Shown piece after piece: positions 11,274 to 22,040 of a DNA stretch of 64,000 nt. Both the position numbers and the translations under genes were made by a program. Position 1 is the first letter of the stretch. The number at the start of each line of letters is the position of its first letter. The stretch is from Guyanagaster necrorhizus (Eukaryota; Basidiomycota; Agaricomycetes; Agaricales; Physalacriaceae): the NCBI RefSeq assembly GCF_019112545.1, contig NW_025064900.1:592443-656442 (forward strand), written 5' to 3'. The notes beneath the pieces are model-generated. The model searched no databases. It had not been told where the DNA came from and was given only the letters and a program-made list of their open reading frames with translations.

Positions 11274-13044
11274 GATGACATGCCCTCTTCATGTTCAGGC
11301 ATGTAAAATTGCAAAAATTGAGAATACATAGACTGCATTTCAGTCCAGTAAGCATGTAACTGAGAATAGAGTAAGAGCACACAAAAACCTAGCCATCATA
11401 AGGCTAAACTGAACTAACAAGGAGTAGAGTGCATAGCCTAGTAGCAGACTAATACCAGAGGGGTTAGACTGCATGTGAGGTCCCAGCACTTGACCCTAAA
11501 TGCACCAATACTATGATGAGAGGACATACTAAAAATAAAAAGACTATGATTGAAATATGATCAGCAATTCTGATTACATTGATCAAAGATGCACAGCTAT
11601 TGATGCACTGATGAGACATGCTTTAGAACAGAGAACTGAGACCCAAAGAAAGGTATCTGAGTAAATAGGTATTGAATGGAGAAATAGAATGATGACAACA
11701 AAGTAATAAGTAGAGGAATATTACCTCAGGAATGAATAGCATGCATACCACCCCAAGTCTTGTGCACATACTTACAGTGCCTTAGCATGCATAACACAGC
11801 AAGGGACTCCATATCATACTGAGAAATGGCACCTTTGATGAGTCAGATGGAATGACTGGCTGGACACAGAGAAGCAGAACATAGTCATTGTGGCTGACTC
11901 CAGGCATGAGAGATAACCCCAGAGATCTGGAACAGTTTACTGCTGTCAGAGATGTCACCAGGGAAATAAGAAAGCAAGCAGACCTGATGAGACCAGCTAG
12001 CCAATGTCAGCTAGCAAAGGAACAGTGGGCACAGTCCTTGCCCAGAAGAGAATAAGCATGGTGACTATGATATGTGTGCAAATAATACCTGCAGGATCTG
12101 GTATAGAGTCCTGCACTTTGAAGATACCATAGTAGCATTGTATTAGTAAGTATCATAGTAGAATATTTAAATATAGTATTGTATGAGTAGAGGACAAGTT
12201 TCTGACTCCCACAGTTGTGGTGTATTGGGCACAGAAAGCCTTGCACTCTAGCTCTAGGCTTGTATTTGTAACTTCAGATAAGAGAATAAACTGATTATTG
12301 GATATTATTAAGAGTGCTGTGAGAACTAAGTGAGGCATTGAAGCTTGTGAAGGACTTGAGCCCAGTTTGATAAGAGGTTTTAGATTGCACTCTAATCTGA
12401 GAATAAGAGAGCAGTGTCTGAAGGGCATCATCTTGAGTTTTTGAGGTATTTGTGACATGTGGTGCTACAGGTGGCAGAGGTTCAAACTCTTTGGTCTGTC
12501 AGACAGTGTTTTATTGTGTTTTGTGTCTTTGGATCACATAGGTTTGAATCCTGTGGGTCTACGATCAGTTTGGAAGCTTGTGAACAGAGACCTGCACTCT
12601 TTGGCACTTGTGGACATGTTTGTGATTGGTTTTTTGCTTAGAGTGTGAAACTTTGAGTCATGTATTGTGTGTGTTAGAGATTTGAGTTGATCTGAGCTGT
12701 GCTTGGAACCATTTGAGAGTTTTGAAGGAGTGTTTCAACATATTGTATTGAGTTGCAGTACTCTTTGTCTTGAGGCCTGGCAACATCTGTTGCTATCTCT
12801 TGTTTTGATAAAATGAAAAGCTTTGAGACTTAGAGAGACCTTGGACTGTTGTAAGCATTCTATTACTGTTCATGTGCTGTGATCTCATTAAGGAAGACAA
12901 TTATATTTGTTGATTGCTACTTTTATCACATTATAATCCCCTCATGAACTAAGAGTTTTGTGTGTGTGTTGGTGTGAGCATGGTCAGTGGATAATGCTCT
13001 GCTGTATCTATTTTCATATTGCACATGCTCAGATCTTCTTCACC
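11274..13044 (+). repeat. Repeat X, copy A
   Basis: A repeat of about 1.77 kb, shared with copies at 40966-42702, 43039-44878 and (reverse, interrupted) 19857-29574. It starts near TGACATGCCCTCTTCATG and ends near CAGATCTTCTTCACC. It has no protein domain I recognise. One minus-strand open stretch (12153-12458) recurs in the other copies (41653-42090, 43811-44230). Near 12475-12560 it carries two tRNA T-arm/B-box-like blocks (GGTTCAAACTC and GGTTTGAATCC). Integrase sequence of a Gypsy copy follows directly. Confidence 0.7.
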
Positions 13045-14382
13045 TGCATCACCAAAACTAAAGAATTAGTGCTACAAGAATACTGGTGGCTGAAGCTAGA
13101 ATAAGACATTGAACAATATATTAAAGCCTGTGAGGCATGTCAGTGAGGAAAATCATCAACACAAGCCTGTGCCACACTTTTACACCCCAATGAGGTTTCA
13201 CAAATACTCTAAACCCATATCTCTGCAGACATAGTCATAGGGCTGCCCAAATGCAATGGCTATGATGTCATTATCATCATAGTTGATTACTTCTCCAAAG
13301 TAATCATTCTGATCATCTGCTCTACTGAATTAACATCTGAAAGATGGGCCAAAATCCTCTATGACAAGGTATATGCCAAATATGATATGCCACAAGTCAT
13401 GATCTCAGACAGAGATCCTCAATTTATTTTAAAATTCCTTGACAACCTATATTGGTTACTCAACATCAAATAAAACACATCCACAGCATACTACCCACCA
13501 ACTGATGGACAGATAGAGTGAGTAAATCAAGAGGTGGAAAAGTATCTCTGCCTCTTTATCAATGATCAGCAAGATAATTGGACAGAGTGATTAGCACTTG
13601 CTGCTTTTCAACACAACAATCAGATTCATTTGTCTACTGGTAAAATACCTTTCTTTATCAACTATAGACATCACCTCATAGTTGCAAAAACTGAATGATA
13701 CCACACAATGATCCCTGCTTCCACCAACTTTACTATCACTATGGCAAAAATCTATGATGAAACTAAAACAGCTCTTGAGCACACTGCTATCTCCATAAAG
13801 AAACAATATGATAAACACTGATGGCTGGCACATGAATATTCAGCCTATGACAAAGTTTGGCTGGATACAACAAACCTTCATCTACCATGATCCAAATGCA
13901 AACTCACTGACAAGCAGACAGGTCCATTCTCTGTACCATTGAAGGTTGGGGCCTCAGCATACAAAATCTGACTACCTATGCATTGGAAGATACATAATAT
14001 CTTTAACAAGACATTATTAACACTATACAATACACTAGTATTTCCCAACCAGGACCATCCACCATCACCACCAGATCTGATTGATGATGAGAAACACTAT
14101 GAAATCAATCAAATCTTAAACCACAAACTACAAAAAGTCAAAGCATGTGGTAGCAGCATGACAACAACAGTGGATTACCTAGTAAGCTGGAAGAGATACA
14201 GCTCAGAATCAAATTAATGGGTCAATAAAAAACAGATGGATGTGGACAGAATGATATACAACTACAAACAGAGGAATGAATGACCACAAATTCATGACAA
14301 GATGGGCAGAATATCTGCTCTAGGATCAGCCTACTTATCTCTAAATTAAGCCATCAGGACAATAGTCTTAAGGAGAGAGTAA
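13045..14382 (+). pseudogene. Gypsy copy G6, integrase and chromodomain fragment
   Basis: Starts in the middle of the integrase zinc finger (compare 26350 of the young copy) with KELVLQEYWWLK-like residues. The core motifs THISADIV, VMISDRDPQF and TDGQ are readable with several stops. It ends with a chromodomain-like block (VDYLVSWKRY, about 14170-14200) and the polypurine region before the LTR. Repeat X copy A is joined at its left end. Confidence 0.82.
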
Positions 14383-14839
14383 TGTTATGATTTTACTTCT
14401 TTTTCTATGATTAACCCCTATTTATGCTTAGTCAGAGTGCCTAACAAGTGCTTAAGACTGTGAGACAAAGTTTAGTCATCATAACTAGATTGAGTCAGTC
14501 ATTGTCTTTCAATGCAACAGCATTGCCTGATAATGCACAACTAATCCTTTTGTATAGTAGTGATGCTCAAAGACAATGGGCACAAAGGATATGACAACAC
14601 ACAATAGACAATGGTATAATTAGTACAGACATATACAGTATTTAAGAAGGCTTGCTCTCACTGGTAATCTCCAGCTTCAAGCTAAAGTTTGTTCTTATAC
14701 CATTCTATACTCAAGCCAATTCTAAGGCCTTGTGACACATTGATTAGGATATGCATCAGTGAACTCAGTTGATCACCCAAAGTGCAAGGTGACTTCTGTT
14801 TATCACATGTATCTGTTCATATGATGCTTGAGTCTAACA
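14383..14839 (+). repeat. Gypsy G6, 3' LTR
   Basis: A 457-bp LTR, TGTTATGATT to AGTCTAACA, with TATTTAAG and AGCTTCAAGCTAA blocks. No partner 5' LTR in direct continuity. Confidence 0.85.
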
Positions 14840-15044
14840 GACTGTCTGTTAGGCTTGATGATCAGGAGTGGAGACATCCTCTGAGATAGTATAGACTGCT
14901 CAAGCTCATATTTCTTTAGACATTCAATTTGTATTTCTAGAATCTTTGAAACCATCTCATCAAACCACTCCCTTCTGGTTGCCAACTCACAGTAAAACTC
15001 ATTTGTGCCAATAAGAAGACATACTGATTTTCTTGTCAGTATTA

Positions 15045-15430
15045 GAAATATGCCAATAAGAGAGAGAAGTATGCATGTAGCAGAGTGTGCAAGATGTGTA
15101 GACCTATATAAAGCTATTAGTAACATCACTTTTGAGCTGAAGCCCTAAGAACTTGAGGATAGAGGTTTACACACATACACACACACAGAGAGAGAGAGAG
15201 AGATGGAGGAGTCCAACAGAGTTGAAGATCTATAGGCAAGAGTTATTAGGCTGAACCAAGTTGATATTCAAACTGAAGTAGTATAAGATTTTCTACAGCT
15301 TATATACTAAGTAGCTGCAAGTTCTTAGGGCTTCAGCTCAGAGATGACATTGCTAACAACTTTGCTTGGCCCACACACCTTGCACATTCTGCTATATGCA
15401 ACCTTCTCTCTTGTTTGGAATGTGCCAATA
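15045..15430. repeat. Large imperfect inverted repeat with a microsatellite loop
   Basis: The arms are about 15045-15155 and 15318-15430, about 75 percent alike by eye, with a perfect 22-nt core (15134-15155 against 15318-15339). The loop holds a CA/GA microsatellite (15169-15203). Flanking 14840-15990 shows no recognised gene. A short block (AAGTTGATATT...TACAGCTTATATACTA) at about 15258-15307 recurs at 15725-15780 and at 52370-52430, so this may be LTR-like Copia sequence. Confidence 0.6.
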
Positions 15431-15989
15431 GATAGACTTGGATTGCACATACAGAGACCAGTGAAGTGTGTGGGTATCATGATTTTAGCCTCTAAATCAT
15501 GCCCAGCTAAGACTAGAGAAGCTCAATAAATCCTGACAGGATTGCTCTTAGCCATGGAGAAACCTTGTAGAAGCTGCATGACATACAGCATAAAATCAGA
15601 GATATTGTCATGAAATAATGACTCAGTCTGACACAATGAGACAGAGGTTCATGGAATGAGAGAAAGAGTTAGTCCTATAAGTTTGACTTGAAAGTCAAAG
15701 AGAAGAGTGAGTGAGTTAGCTAATCTAAGTTGATATTTGAGCTGAGATATGTATAAGTAATTTTACAGCTTATATACTAGTGTGGAGTCTGAGGAATCAG
15801 GTTTTAGAGATTAAGTCTATGTCTGGACTGTTGTAACTAGAGGAGTCAGGATTTCAAGAACTCTGATATGTATCTATTTGCTATTATAACAGAATCTAAG
15901 TGTGATAAATTATAGAAATGAAATTAGTAAGTGAAATATAGAATGGAATATGAAATAGAAACTGAAAAATAGAGTCTGATAGAGTCTAA

Positions 15990-17592
15990 TCAAATGTGGA
16001 GTTGGACAACAAAGGTTGGATTGGAATTGAAGGTCCATGGTATGCTTATTATAGCATCTCAAGAGTTTGAGAGGAAGGAAGAAGCAGCTTGGTTGATACT
16101 ACTCAAAGATGTGAAATTCTTTGAGAAATATACATTGGCCATAGTAACAGCAGATGCTGAGGCACTAGAATCATATAGTCTAGCAGAAGCAAAGTGTCAA
16201 TCTGATTGGCCTTTGTGAAAAGATGCAATCCAGAAAGAGCTTGCTATGTTGAAAGCTGCTGAGACTTGGGAAATTATTGATAAGCTAGTTGGAGTGAATA
16301 TTGTTGGCTTGAAATAAGTATTTTGAATCAAGAAGAATGCTCAAGACAGCATAATTAAATTCAAAGCTTGTCTTATAGCACAAGAGTTCTCACAGGTACC
16401 AGTATTGATTATTTCAATACTTGTGCTCCTCTTGCAAGACTCACATCTATCTACTCTATTCTTGCTATGACTGCAGCACTCAATCTAAGACTCCACCAAG
16501 TAGACATCAAAGATACTTATTTAAATAGCAAACTCACTGACCAAGAAATCATCTACATGTGTCAACCTTTCAGCTATCCTGAGTCTGGCTCTCATTCTAG
16601 ACAAGTTTGCTGTCTTATAAATACACTGTACAGTATAAAATAGAGTGGCCATCACTAGTATTAATGTCTTATTGAGATTTTAGTTGAGAACTTGAGGTTC
16701 AAGCAGTATGACATCAAGCAGGCTGTGTTTTCCAAGCAGAAAGATCAAAACTTGACTGTTATTGCAGTATATATTGATAATTGCATTATCATTGCAGTTG
16801 GCATGAGATATAAAAAGAGAAATAGCAAAATACATGGAGGTTACAGATTTGGGTGTATTATACTGGATTCTTGACATTGAGATAATGCATAACCATGCAT
16901 CACACTGCATTTCTCTCTCATAATGCTTATATATTGATACCATCATTCATTACTATAGCTTCAAGGATCTCAAGCTAATCTCCATGCTAATGGATACTAA
17001 CATCCACTTGCCTCCTTTCTTTGCACCAGTCTCTACTCAGGAGATTTTAGTTATAAGAGATATTCTTTACAAAGAGTCTGTTGGTTCCTAAATCTGGATT
17101 ATGCTTGTGACTCACTCTGATATCACATTTGCAACAACAACTGTCTCAAAATTCATATTGGCACTTGCAGAAGCTTATTGGAGAGCTGTGAAGCACATCT
17201 TTAAGTATCTGAAGGGCATGAGAGACTATAAATTGACATTTGGCAGTAATGAGAGAGTTTTGCAAGGATTTGTGAGTGCAGATAGAAGTATGGCTGATGA
17301 TAGATATGCTATTACTGAGTATGCTTTCATGTTAAATAGTAGAGCTGTGTTGTGGTCATCTTAAAAGCAGAAAATTGCTTTGCTTTCAACAACAGAATCA
17401 GAGTATATAACTGCTATACATGCTTCAAAGAAAGAACTTTGGCTTTATAGCTTGTTATCTCAAGTTTTCTTTCTGATTCCTAAAGCTATAATACTGTTCT
17501 CTGACAACTAGTTAGTTATTGCACTCTCAAACAACCACCAGTACTATGTTTGAATCAAACATATCAATATTTGCTTTTATTTTATTTGATGA
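15990..17592 (+). pseudogene. Copia element C1: RT and most of RNase H (degraded)
   Basis: Ty1/Copia pol remains. A start-of-RT block with KDAIQKELAMLKAAETWEI is at about 16219-16275. Next come FKACLIAQEFSQV and IDYFNTCAPLARLTSIYSIL (about 16360-16460), and HQVDIKDTYLNSKL with the RT motif A aspartate (about 16495-16535). Then YIDNCIIIAV (decayed YVDD, about 16770-16800). The RNase H part (VLWSS.KQKIALLSTTESEYI, about 17345-17405) runs to KHINI.FYFI and stops at 17592, where the LTR of element E begins. The missing end is found at 54448. Confidence 0.85.
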
Positions 17593-17862
17593 TATTAGAA
17601 TCTAGATCTGTAAGAAGAGTAACTCAGTCTCAACATGATGATGCATAAACAGACTATATTATATCATATCTATAAGAAGAGTAACTATGACATTATAAGT
17701 AAAGTAAATCAAAAGAGATAGTAAATGCCTCATCTCAGTCTTGACATGATGGAATATAAACAGACTGAGGAAAGAAGTAGAACAAAGAGCTATGCTGTTT
17801 AAATGGTGATGGAATAAAGAAAGGTCTTTAGTGTTTACTGAGAACATAATAAAGTGCTAACA
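17593..17862 (-). repeat. Copia element E, 3' LTR (minus strand)
   Basis: A 270-bp block nearly identical in plan to 54178-54447, same orientation, with TG..CA-type ends (one end decayed). On the minus strand it is preceded (17863-17925) by purine-rich AGTGAGAAGGAG and by the end of E pol, as expected for a 3' LTR. The left flank GATGA resembles the GATAG to the right of the partner LTR, a plausible decayed target-site duplication. Confidence 0.78.
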
Positions 17863-17899
17863 CTCCTTCTCACTGAGAATCACTCCTCCTTCATTGCAC

Positions 17900-18950
17900 A
17901 CCCATGAATCCTCAAAGGTGAATGAATGCTGCTGGTTTCAGCACTTTTATGAAGCAGTCAGCAACATTATTCTTCATATTAATATATGACAGGGTAATCT
18001 TTTTGCTTTCAACTCATTTTCAGATAAAATGGTATTTTATGTCAATGTGTTCCATCCTAGCATGCAAAGAGAGATCTTCTGAAAGATTGATGGCATTGTT
18101 ATTATTGCACAGCAGAGGAGTTGAATTTATTTGTTTAAGACTAAGCTACATCAATAATGATCTGATTTATATAGCTTCCTTTATGGATTCATATGCTGAT
18201 GTAATCTGCTTTGTATGATGATGTGGCAACCATCTGTTGTTTTTTGGCATTTCATGAAATCAATCTTAAACCCAAGGTGAAGCAATATCCCCCTATGCTT
18301 TAATAGATATCAAGACAGTTTGCTCAGTCAGAATCAGTAAAGCCAAGTAATTTAAAGTCAGAAAAACCTTCAAGGTGAAGTTTGAGTTCTCTTTTTCTCT
18401 TAAGATACTATACTACTTGAACTGCTACATTCCAATGCACAAAGAAGTAGCTATTCAGAAAGTGAGACAGCTGTTGGGCAGCATAGAATATATCTGGCTG
18501 AGTTCTAATTGCCAGATAAATTAGAGATCTGACCAGTGAATGATATGGCAGCTTCTGTAGTTCAGCTCAATCTTCAGGTCAGAGATCAGTAGGATCATGT
18601 TAGCAGAGTTTTCAGTTCTGCATCTATTGGAATCAATATAGGGTGGGCATTTTTCTGTCTAAATTGAGATATTATTTAGTCAATGAGGGTAATTTGTGAC
18701 AGAGATACTATTTATTTTGCATGATTCCTTGATATTGTAATTCCAACACAGAATTTTGCCTCTTCTAAATCTGATAATGTCTATTTTTCTTGTATCTGTA
18801 TCTTGAATCTTTCATTCTCCTCCTTCAACTGGCAACAAAGAGGAAATCATCAATGTGGATGGCTGTAAGAACACTATCTGTTGAGGTTTTTCAGTAGTAA
18901 ATATAGTATTCTGCTGATGTGCTCAGTAATAGTGAGTGGCAGGCTGAAAA
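17900..18950 (-). pseudogene. Copia element E: RT end and RNase H (degraded, minus strand)
   Basis: On the minus strand: a VLTAIHIDDFLFVAS block, the Copia RT catalytic YVDD equivalent (about 18870-18830), then LIYLAIRTQPDIFYAAQQLSHFL (about 18530-18450), YFFVHWNVAVQVV.YLK, and the C-terminal NNVADCFIKVLKPAAFIHL (about 17985-17925). Many stops. Its upstream part lies at 29940-30540, separated by repeats Y and X and the young Gypsy. Confidence 0.82.
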
Positions 18951-18954
18951 TAAA

Positions 18955-19856
18955 CAATCAACTAAACTAAATCCCTCAAGACTCTATACTTATCACTAAT
19001 ATATTGAATTTGAGTGTTTCAAGTATAGTAGAAGCACTCTGCAGACTCAATAACCAAGAGAAGTGTTGCTCAAAGATGTTTATTCAATATTAGTGAGCTA
19101 CACAAAGGTACAACTCATACTAGTAGAGGTAAGACATGATTACAATAAAAGTGACTTAGGTTTTGAAGCTACTGTGCCTGATAAGATGAAACTGCCTCAG
19201 AAACTACAAGTGCTTTTAGTTTAACTACTTCTTATAAGTGGATAGACACTTGACTAGTCACACTCTTAGAAACTAATAGCACTCTCAGCCTAAGAATAAT
19301 ATTATACTGTAAGTAAACTTGCTAAGTGAACTTACAAAAACACTCTTGGCTATTTTAGATGCAATTGTATTTTTGAAGCTAACTTCAAATCACCCAATTC
19401 AAGAAAGACTTAACAACTTGCATTGCTTCATCAAGATTCTAAACACAAATTCCTTTAATTGAAACTCTAGACTTCTACTAGTGGTGTCACAATTTTGAAG
19501 AGATGGCTTGCCTGCCTCTATCATTCTATTCTCCTAGCTAAAATATATTCTACTTAAAGACATTATATGCTATAGCTAATTAAATATAAGATATAATATT
19601 AGTGAGATGCCTATGCTGTAGTCATATTTCATAACAAATAATCACACCATCCAAGTTCTAGAAGTGGTCCATGCTGACTAATAGATCCAGAAACCTTGGC
19701 CAATGCCTTATCCAATCCATGGATCTGATGACACTTTATTACTGTCAAGAATATTCAACTATCTGAACTGGCATGCCTGCAACAGTCATCAATTGTGATT
19801 AGAAGAATAGTCTGATGATACTAGTGCTGATTATGACAGATTTATATCACACTAAC
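18955..19856 (+). repeat. Repeat Y, copy 1, left part
   Basis: Non-coding repeat, alignable with 38020-38870 (shared blocks such as GTATAGTAGAAGCACTC and AAAACACTCTTGGCTA-like stretches). The right part of the same copy is 29575-29940. It is split by repeat X copy D. No ORF or domain seen. Confidence 0.55.
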
Positions 19857-19984
19857 TGGTGAAGAGGTGGTTTGCATATACAAGCTAGAAACTAATACAG
19901 CAAAGAACTATTCACTAATCACACTTATACCAACACACATACAATACACTCTTAGTTTGTTGGAGAATTATAATACAATAAGAG
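19857..19984 (-). repeat. Repeat X, copy D, left piece (minus strand)
   Basis: Reverse complement of the 3' end of repeat X (CTGGTGAAGAGG...CACACCAACACAC...ACTCTTAGTTTG). Interrupted at 19984 by the young Gypsy element and continued at 28061. The last five bases, AAGAG (19980-19984), are the Gypsy target site. Confidence 0.75.
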
Positions 19985-20418
19985 TGTTATGATTTATCTT
20001 TCTTTTTCCTCTTTTACCCCTATCCTTATGATTAGTCAGAGGGCACAAGATCATGGGAGGCTTAGTCAGCACAACTAACCTGCCCATCAAATCGTTACAA
20101 CAGTCAGCCCGACAACGCACAACCATCCTTTTATGTATGGTAACGATGCTCAAGGACAACGGGCACTATGGACACAGACCTACATAATAAGCAGTAGTAT
20201 AATTAGGAGACATCTGTACAGTATTTAAGGACCACAGCTCTCGCTGGGATACCCCAGCTTCGAGCTAAAGTTTATACATACCATTCTACCTCGAGTCTAT
20301 ATCTGACCTTGGGTCACACTGCTCGGATATACATATAGTGAACTCAGGTGATTCCTCGAAGTGCAAAGGAACATCTGTTTATCACGTGTATCAGTTCACG
20401 TGACGCTTGGGCTTAACA
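19985..20418 (+). repeat. 5' LTR of the young Gypsy element
   Basis: 434 bp. U3 runs to about 20255, with a TATA-like TATTTAAG at 20222-20229. R is inferred to begin at about 20256 (AGCTTCGAGCTAA). The differences from the 3' LTR are TATG/TACG and GACAC/GATAC. Confidence 0.95.
20222..20268 (+). promoter_or_regulatory. LTR core promoter and inferred start of R
   Basis: TATTTAAG at 20222-20229 lies 34 bases before AGCTTCGAGCTAA (20256-20268). That 13-mer is the exact reverse complement of the primer-binding site at 20420-20432. The transcript start is inferred to be close to 20256. The same pair is seen, decayed, in the older copies. Confidence 0.6.
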
Positions 20419-20419
20419 A

Positions 20420-20432
20420 TTAGCTCGAAGCT
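20420..20432 (+). other. Primer-binding site of self-priming type
   Basis: TTAGCTCGAAGCT starts one base after the LTR. It does not show the TGG start expected for priming by a tRNA 3' end. It is perfectly complementary over 13 nt to 20256-20268 in the LTR, as in the Tf1/sushi group, where the 5' end of the element's own RNA folds back as primer. Confidence 0.65.
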
Positions 20433-20459
20433 TCTACCTTCCCTTTCTCAAGCCCAATT

Positions 20460-22040
20460 GTGCTGAGAAACCGAATGCCACCAGTAACCATCGCCGACCT
20501 GAATCACGATTTCTTCGAGCTCATTGCTTTCATCATCGGAACACTACTCGGACTTCTCACCATCATCACCCTCTGCCGCGGACGACAATCAGTAGCAGCT
20601 TGGATAGTCAGGCACTATCAAGCATTCCAGCACATCCAACAAATACTATGCAACGTAACCCCGGACCTCCCTTTCCATGACATCCCCCCCTCTGCCAGAA
20701 CGTCCTTCTTCCCGCAAGGGGGACCCATACCAGAAACCAGGAATAGCGACCCGGATCCGAGGAGCCTTCATGAGGAGGAAGGACCCCGACACCCCATTCG
20801 ACGAAACAGCAGAGACCGCAACCCTGCTTTCACAGGGTTCCAGAACCTGTGGACGACGAACATCGTTCAGGAGCCCGCCGAGGTCTCCAACTACGTCACT
20901 CCAGCCAGCTCCCCCGAGCATCCCGCCTCCCCAATTCCCTCAGGGATTGGAAACCGTGCTCGGGACTCCCTTGATGCCGCTCGGATGGCTACGGGACCCC
21001 GCGAAAGTCCCGACCCCCCCCAGAACCCCCCCGAAACCCCCACTGAGCCAAACTCCGGCTCCAGCCCATCCGTCAGCAGGCTGGGGGTCGACAACCTGCG
21101 AGGAAGGGACATCCATCCCGACTACGACAACGCGGACATCGCCATCTCCGCAGCAGGGGACCCGTATCGACACCTCCATGTGGGAAGTGAGCCCGAGACC
21201 GGGACCGCCAGCGAAAGGGGAAGGGCCGCCACGAGAAGAATTATACAAAGGATATTCCCGGAGTGGGACCTCAACGTCCCCTTCGACTACGATGAAGCAG
21301 TCAGACAGCAGCAGCAGAATCAAGAGCGAGAAGAGGAAATTAGGCGAACACAGGAGGAGCTCGCCGACTATGTCTGAGAGGAAGCCCGAGAGCAGTACGA
21401 AGCTGCAGAGTATGACTGACAAGGACGAGTACAGAGAAGGAGAGAAGAAATTGAAAGAATGGGGTCAGCTTCCCCTAGGGAGTATGAGCTCCATACCGAC
21501 TCCGGATCCCCTTTCAGGGAGCCTGACTCAGAGGACGATCCATGGACAGGACCTGCCAGCATTGTCAGCTGGGACGAGGCTATCAGACGTGGAAGAACAG
21601 GGGAACCCCAGACCATCGACCTTGAATACCCCGCCCGCACCGACACCATCTCGTCGGACGCCGACTCCGTCCTCGGAGCCTATGGGCTCCGAGTACCTGA
21701 CAATGCCCACGTCTCCGACAGGGCTCTCCAGCGATTCCTGGGCAGCAGGGTCGCTCGACAATTCCTTAACCCTGAGTTCCAGCGACTCTTCAGCCGCTAT
21801 AGCCGAGAACTGGAGGAGACGAGAGCGCACGGAGGGACGTGCTACAGTCGGCTCAGAAGCCCTCCCATCGCCCGAACCAGTGACCGAGGGGACAGCGGGC
21901 CTAGTACCCGAGTCAACGGAAGGGTCCCCGATGACCCTTCGTCCTCTCGTACTGTCCATCTACGACCAGCCCGTCAGTTCCCTCCTCGGGGAAGGGGACA
22001 GCGGGGACGAGGGCGACGAGGAGGACGACGAGGACAGTGA
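20460..22040 (+). CDS. Young Gypsy, pre-gag ORF in frame 3 (membrane-segment protein), two internal TGA
   Basis: Open from 20460 (a better start may be the Met at 20475, MPPVTIADLNHDFF) to a TGA at 21375. It continues in the same frame after a second TGA at 21417 as far as 22040. Residues about 20-45 form a hydrophobic helix (FIIGTLLGLLTIITLC) followed by basic residues, conserved in the old copies at about 5250 and 52800. A charged, Gln/Glu-rich block around 21270-21370 (FPEWDLNVPFDYDEAV, QQQQNQEREEE) is also conserved in old copies, and looks like coiled coil. A later block, GLRVPDNAHVSDRALQRFLG, has readable counterparts in two old copies. Both TGAs are plausibly decayed CGA. I know no family for it; it could be an N-terminal gag extension. 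Overlaps the next ORF almost completely. Confidence 0.6.

Noticed and set aside
11146..11382. Small minus-strand ORF as a gene
   Set aside because: It straddles the border of repeat X copy A and is not preserved in the other copies.
12475..12560. tRNA genes within repeat X at the B-box-like blocks
   Set aside because: Only T-arm-like stem-loops are visible; no matching acceptor, D or anticodon arms could be drawn around them.
15169..15203. CRISPR-like or tandem array
   Set aside because: It is a simple CA/GA microsatellite; there is no repeat-spacer structure anywhere in the window, and the genome is eukaryotic.
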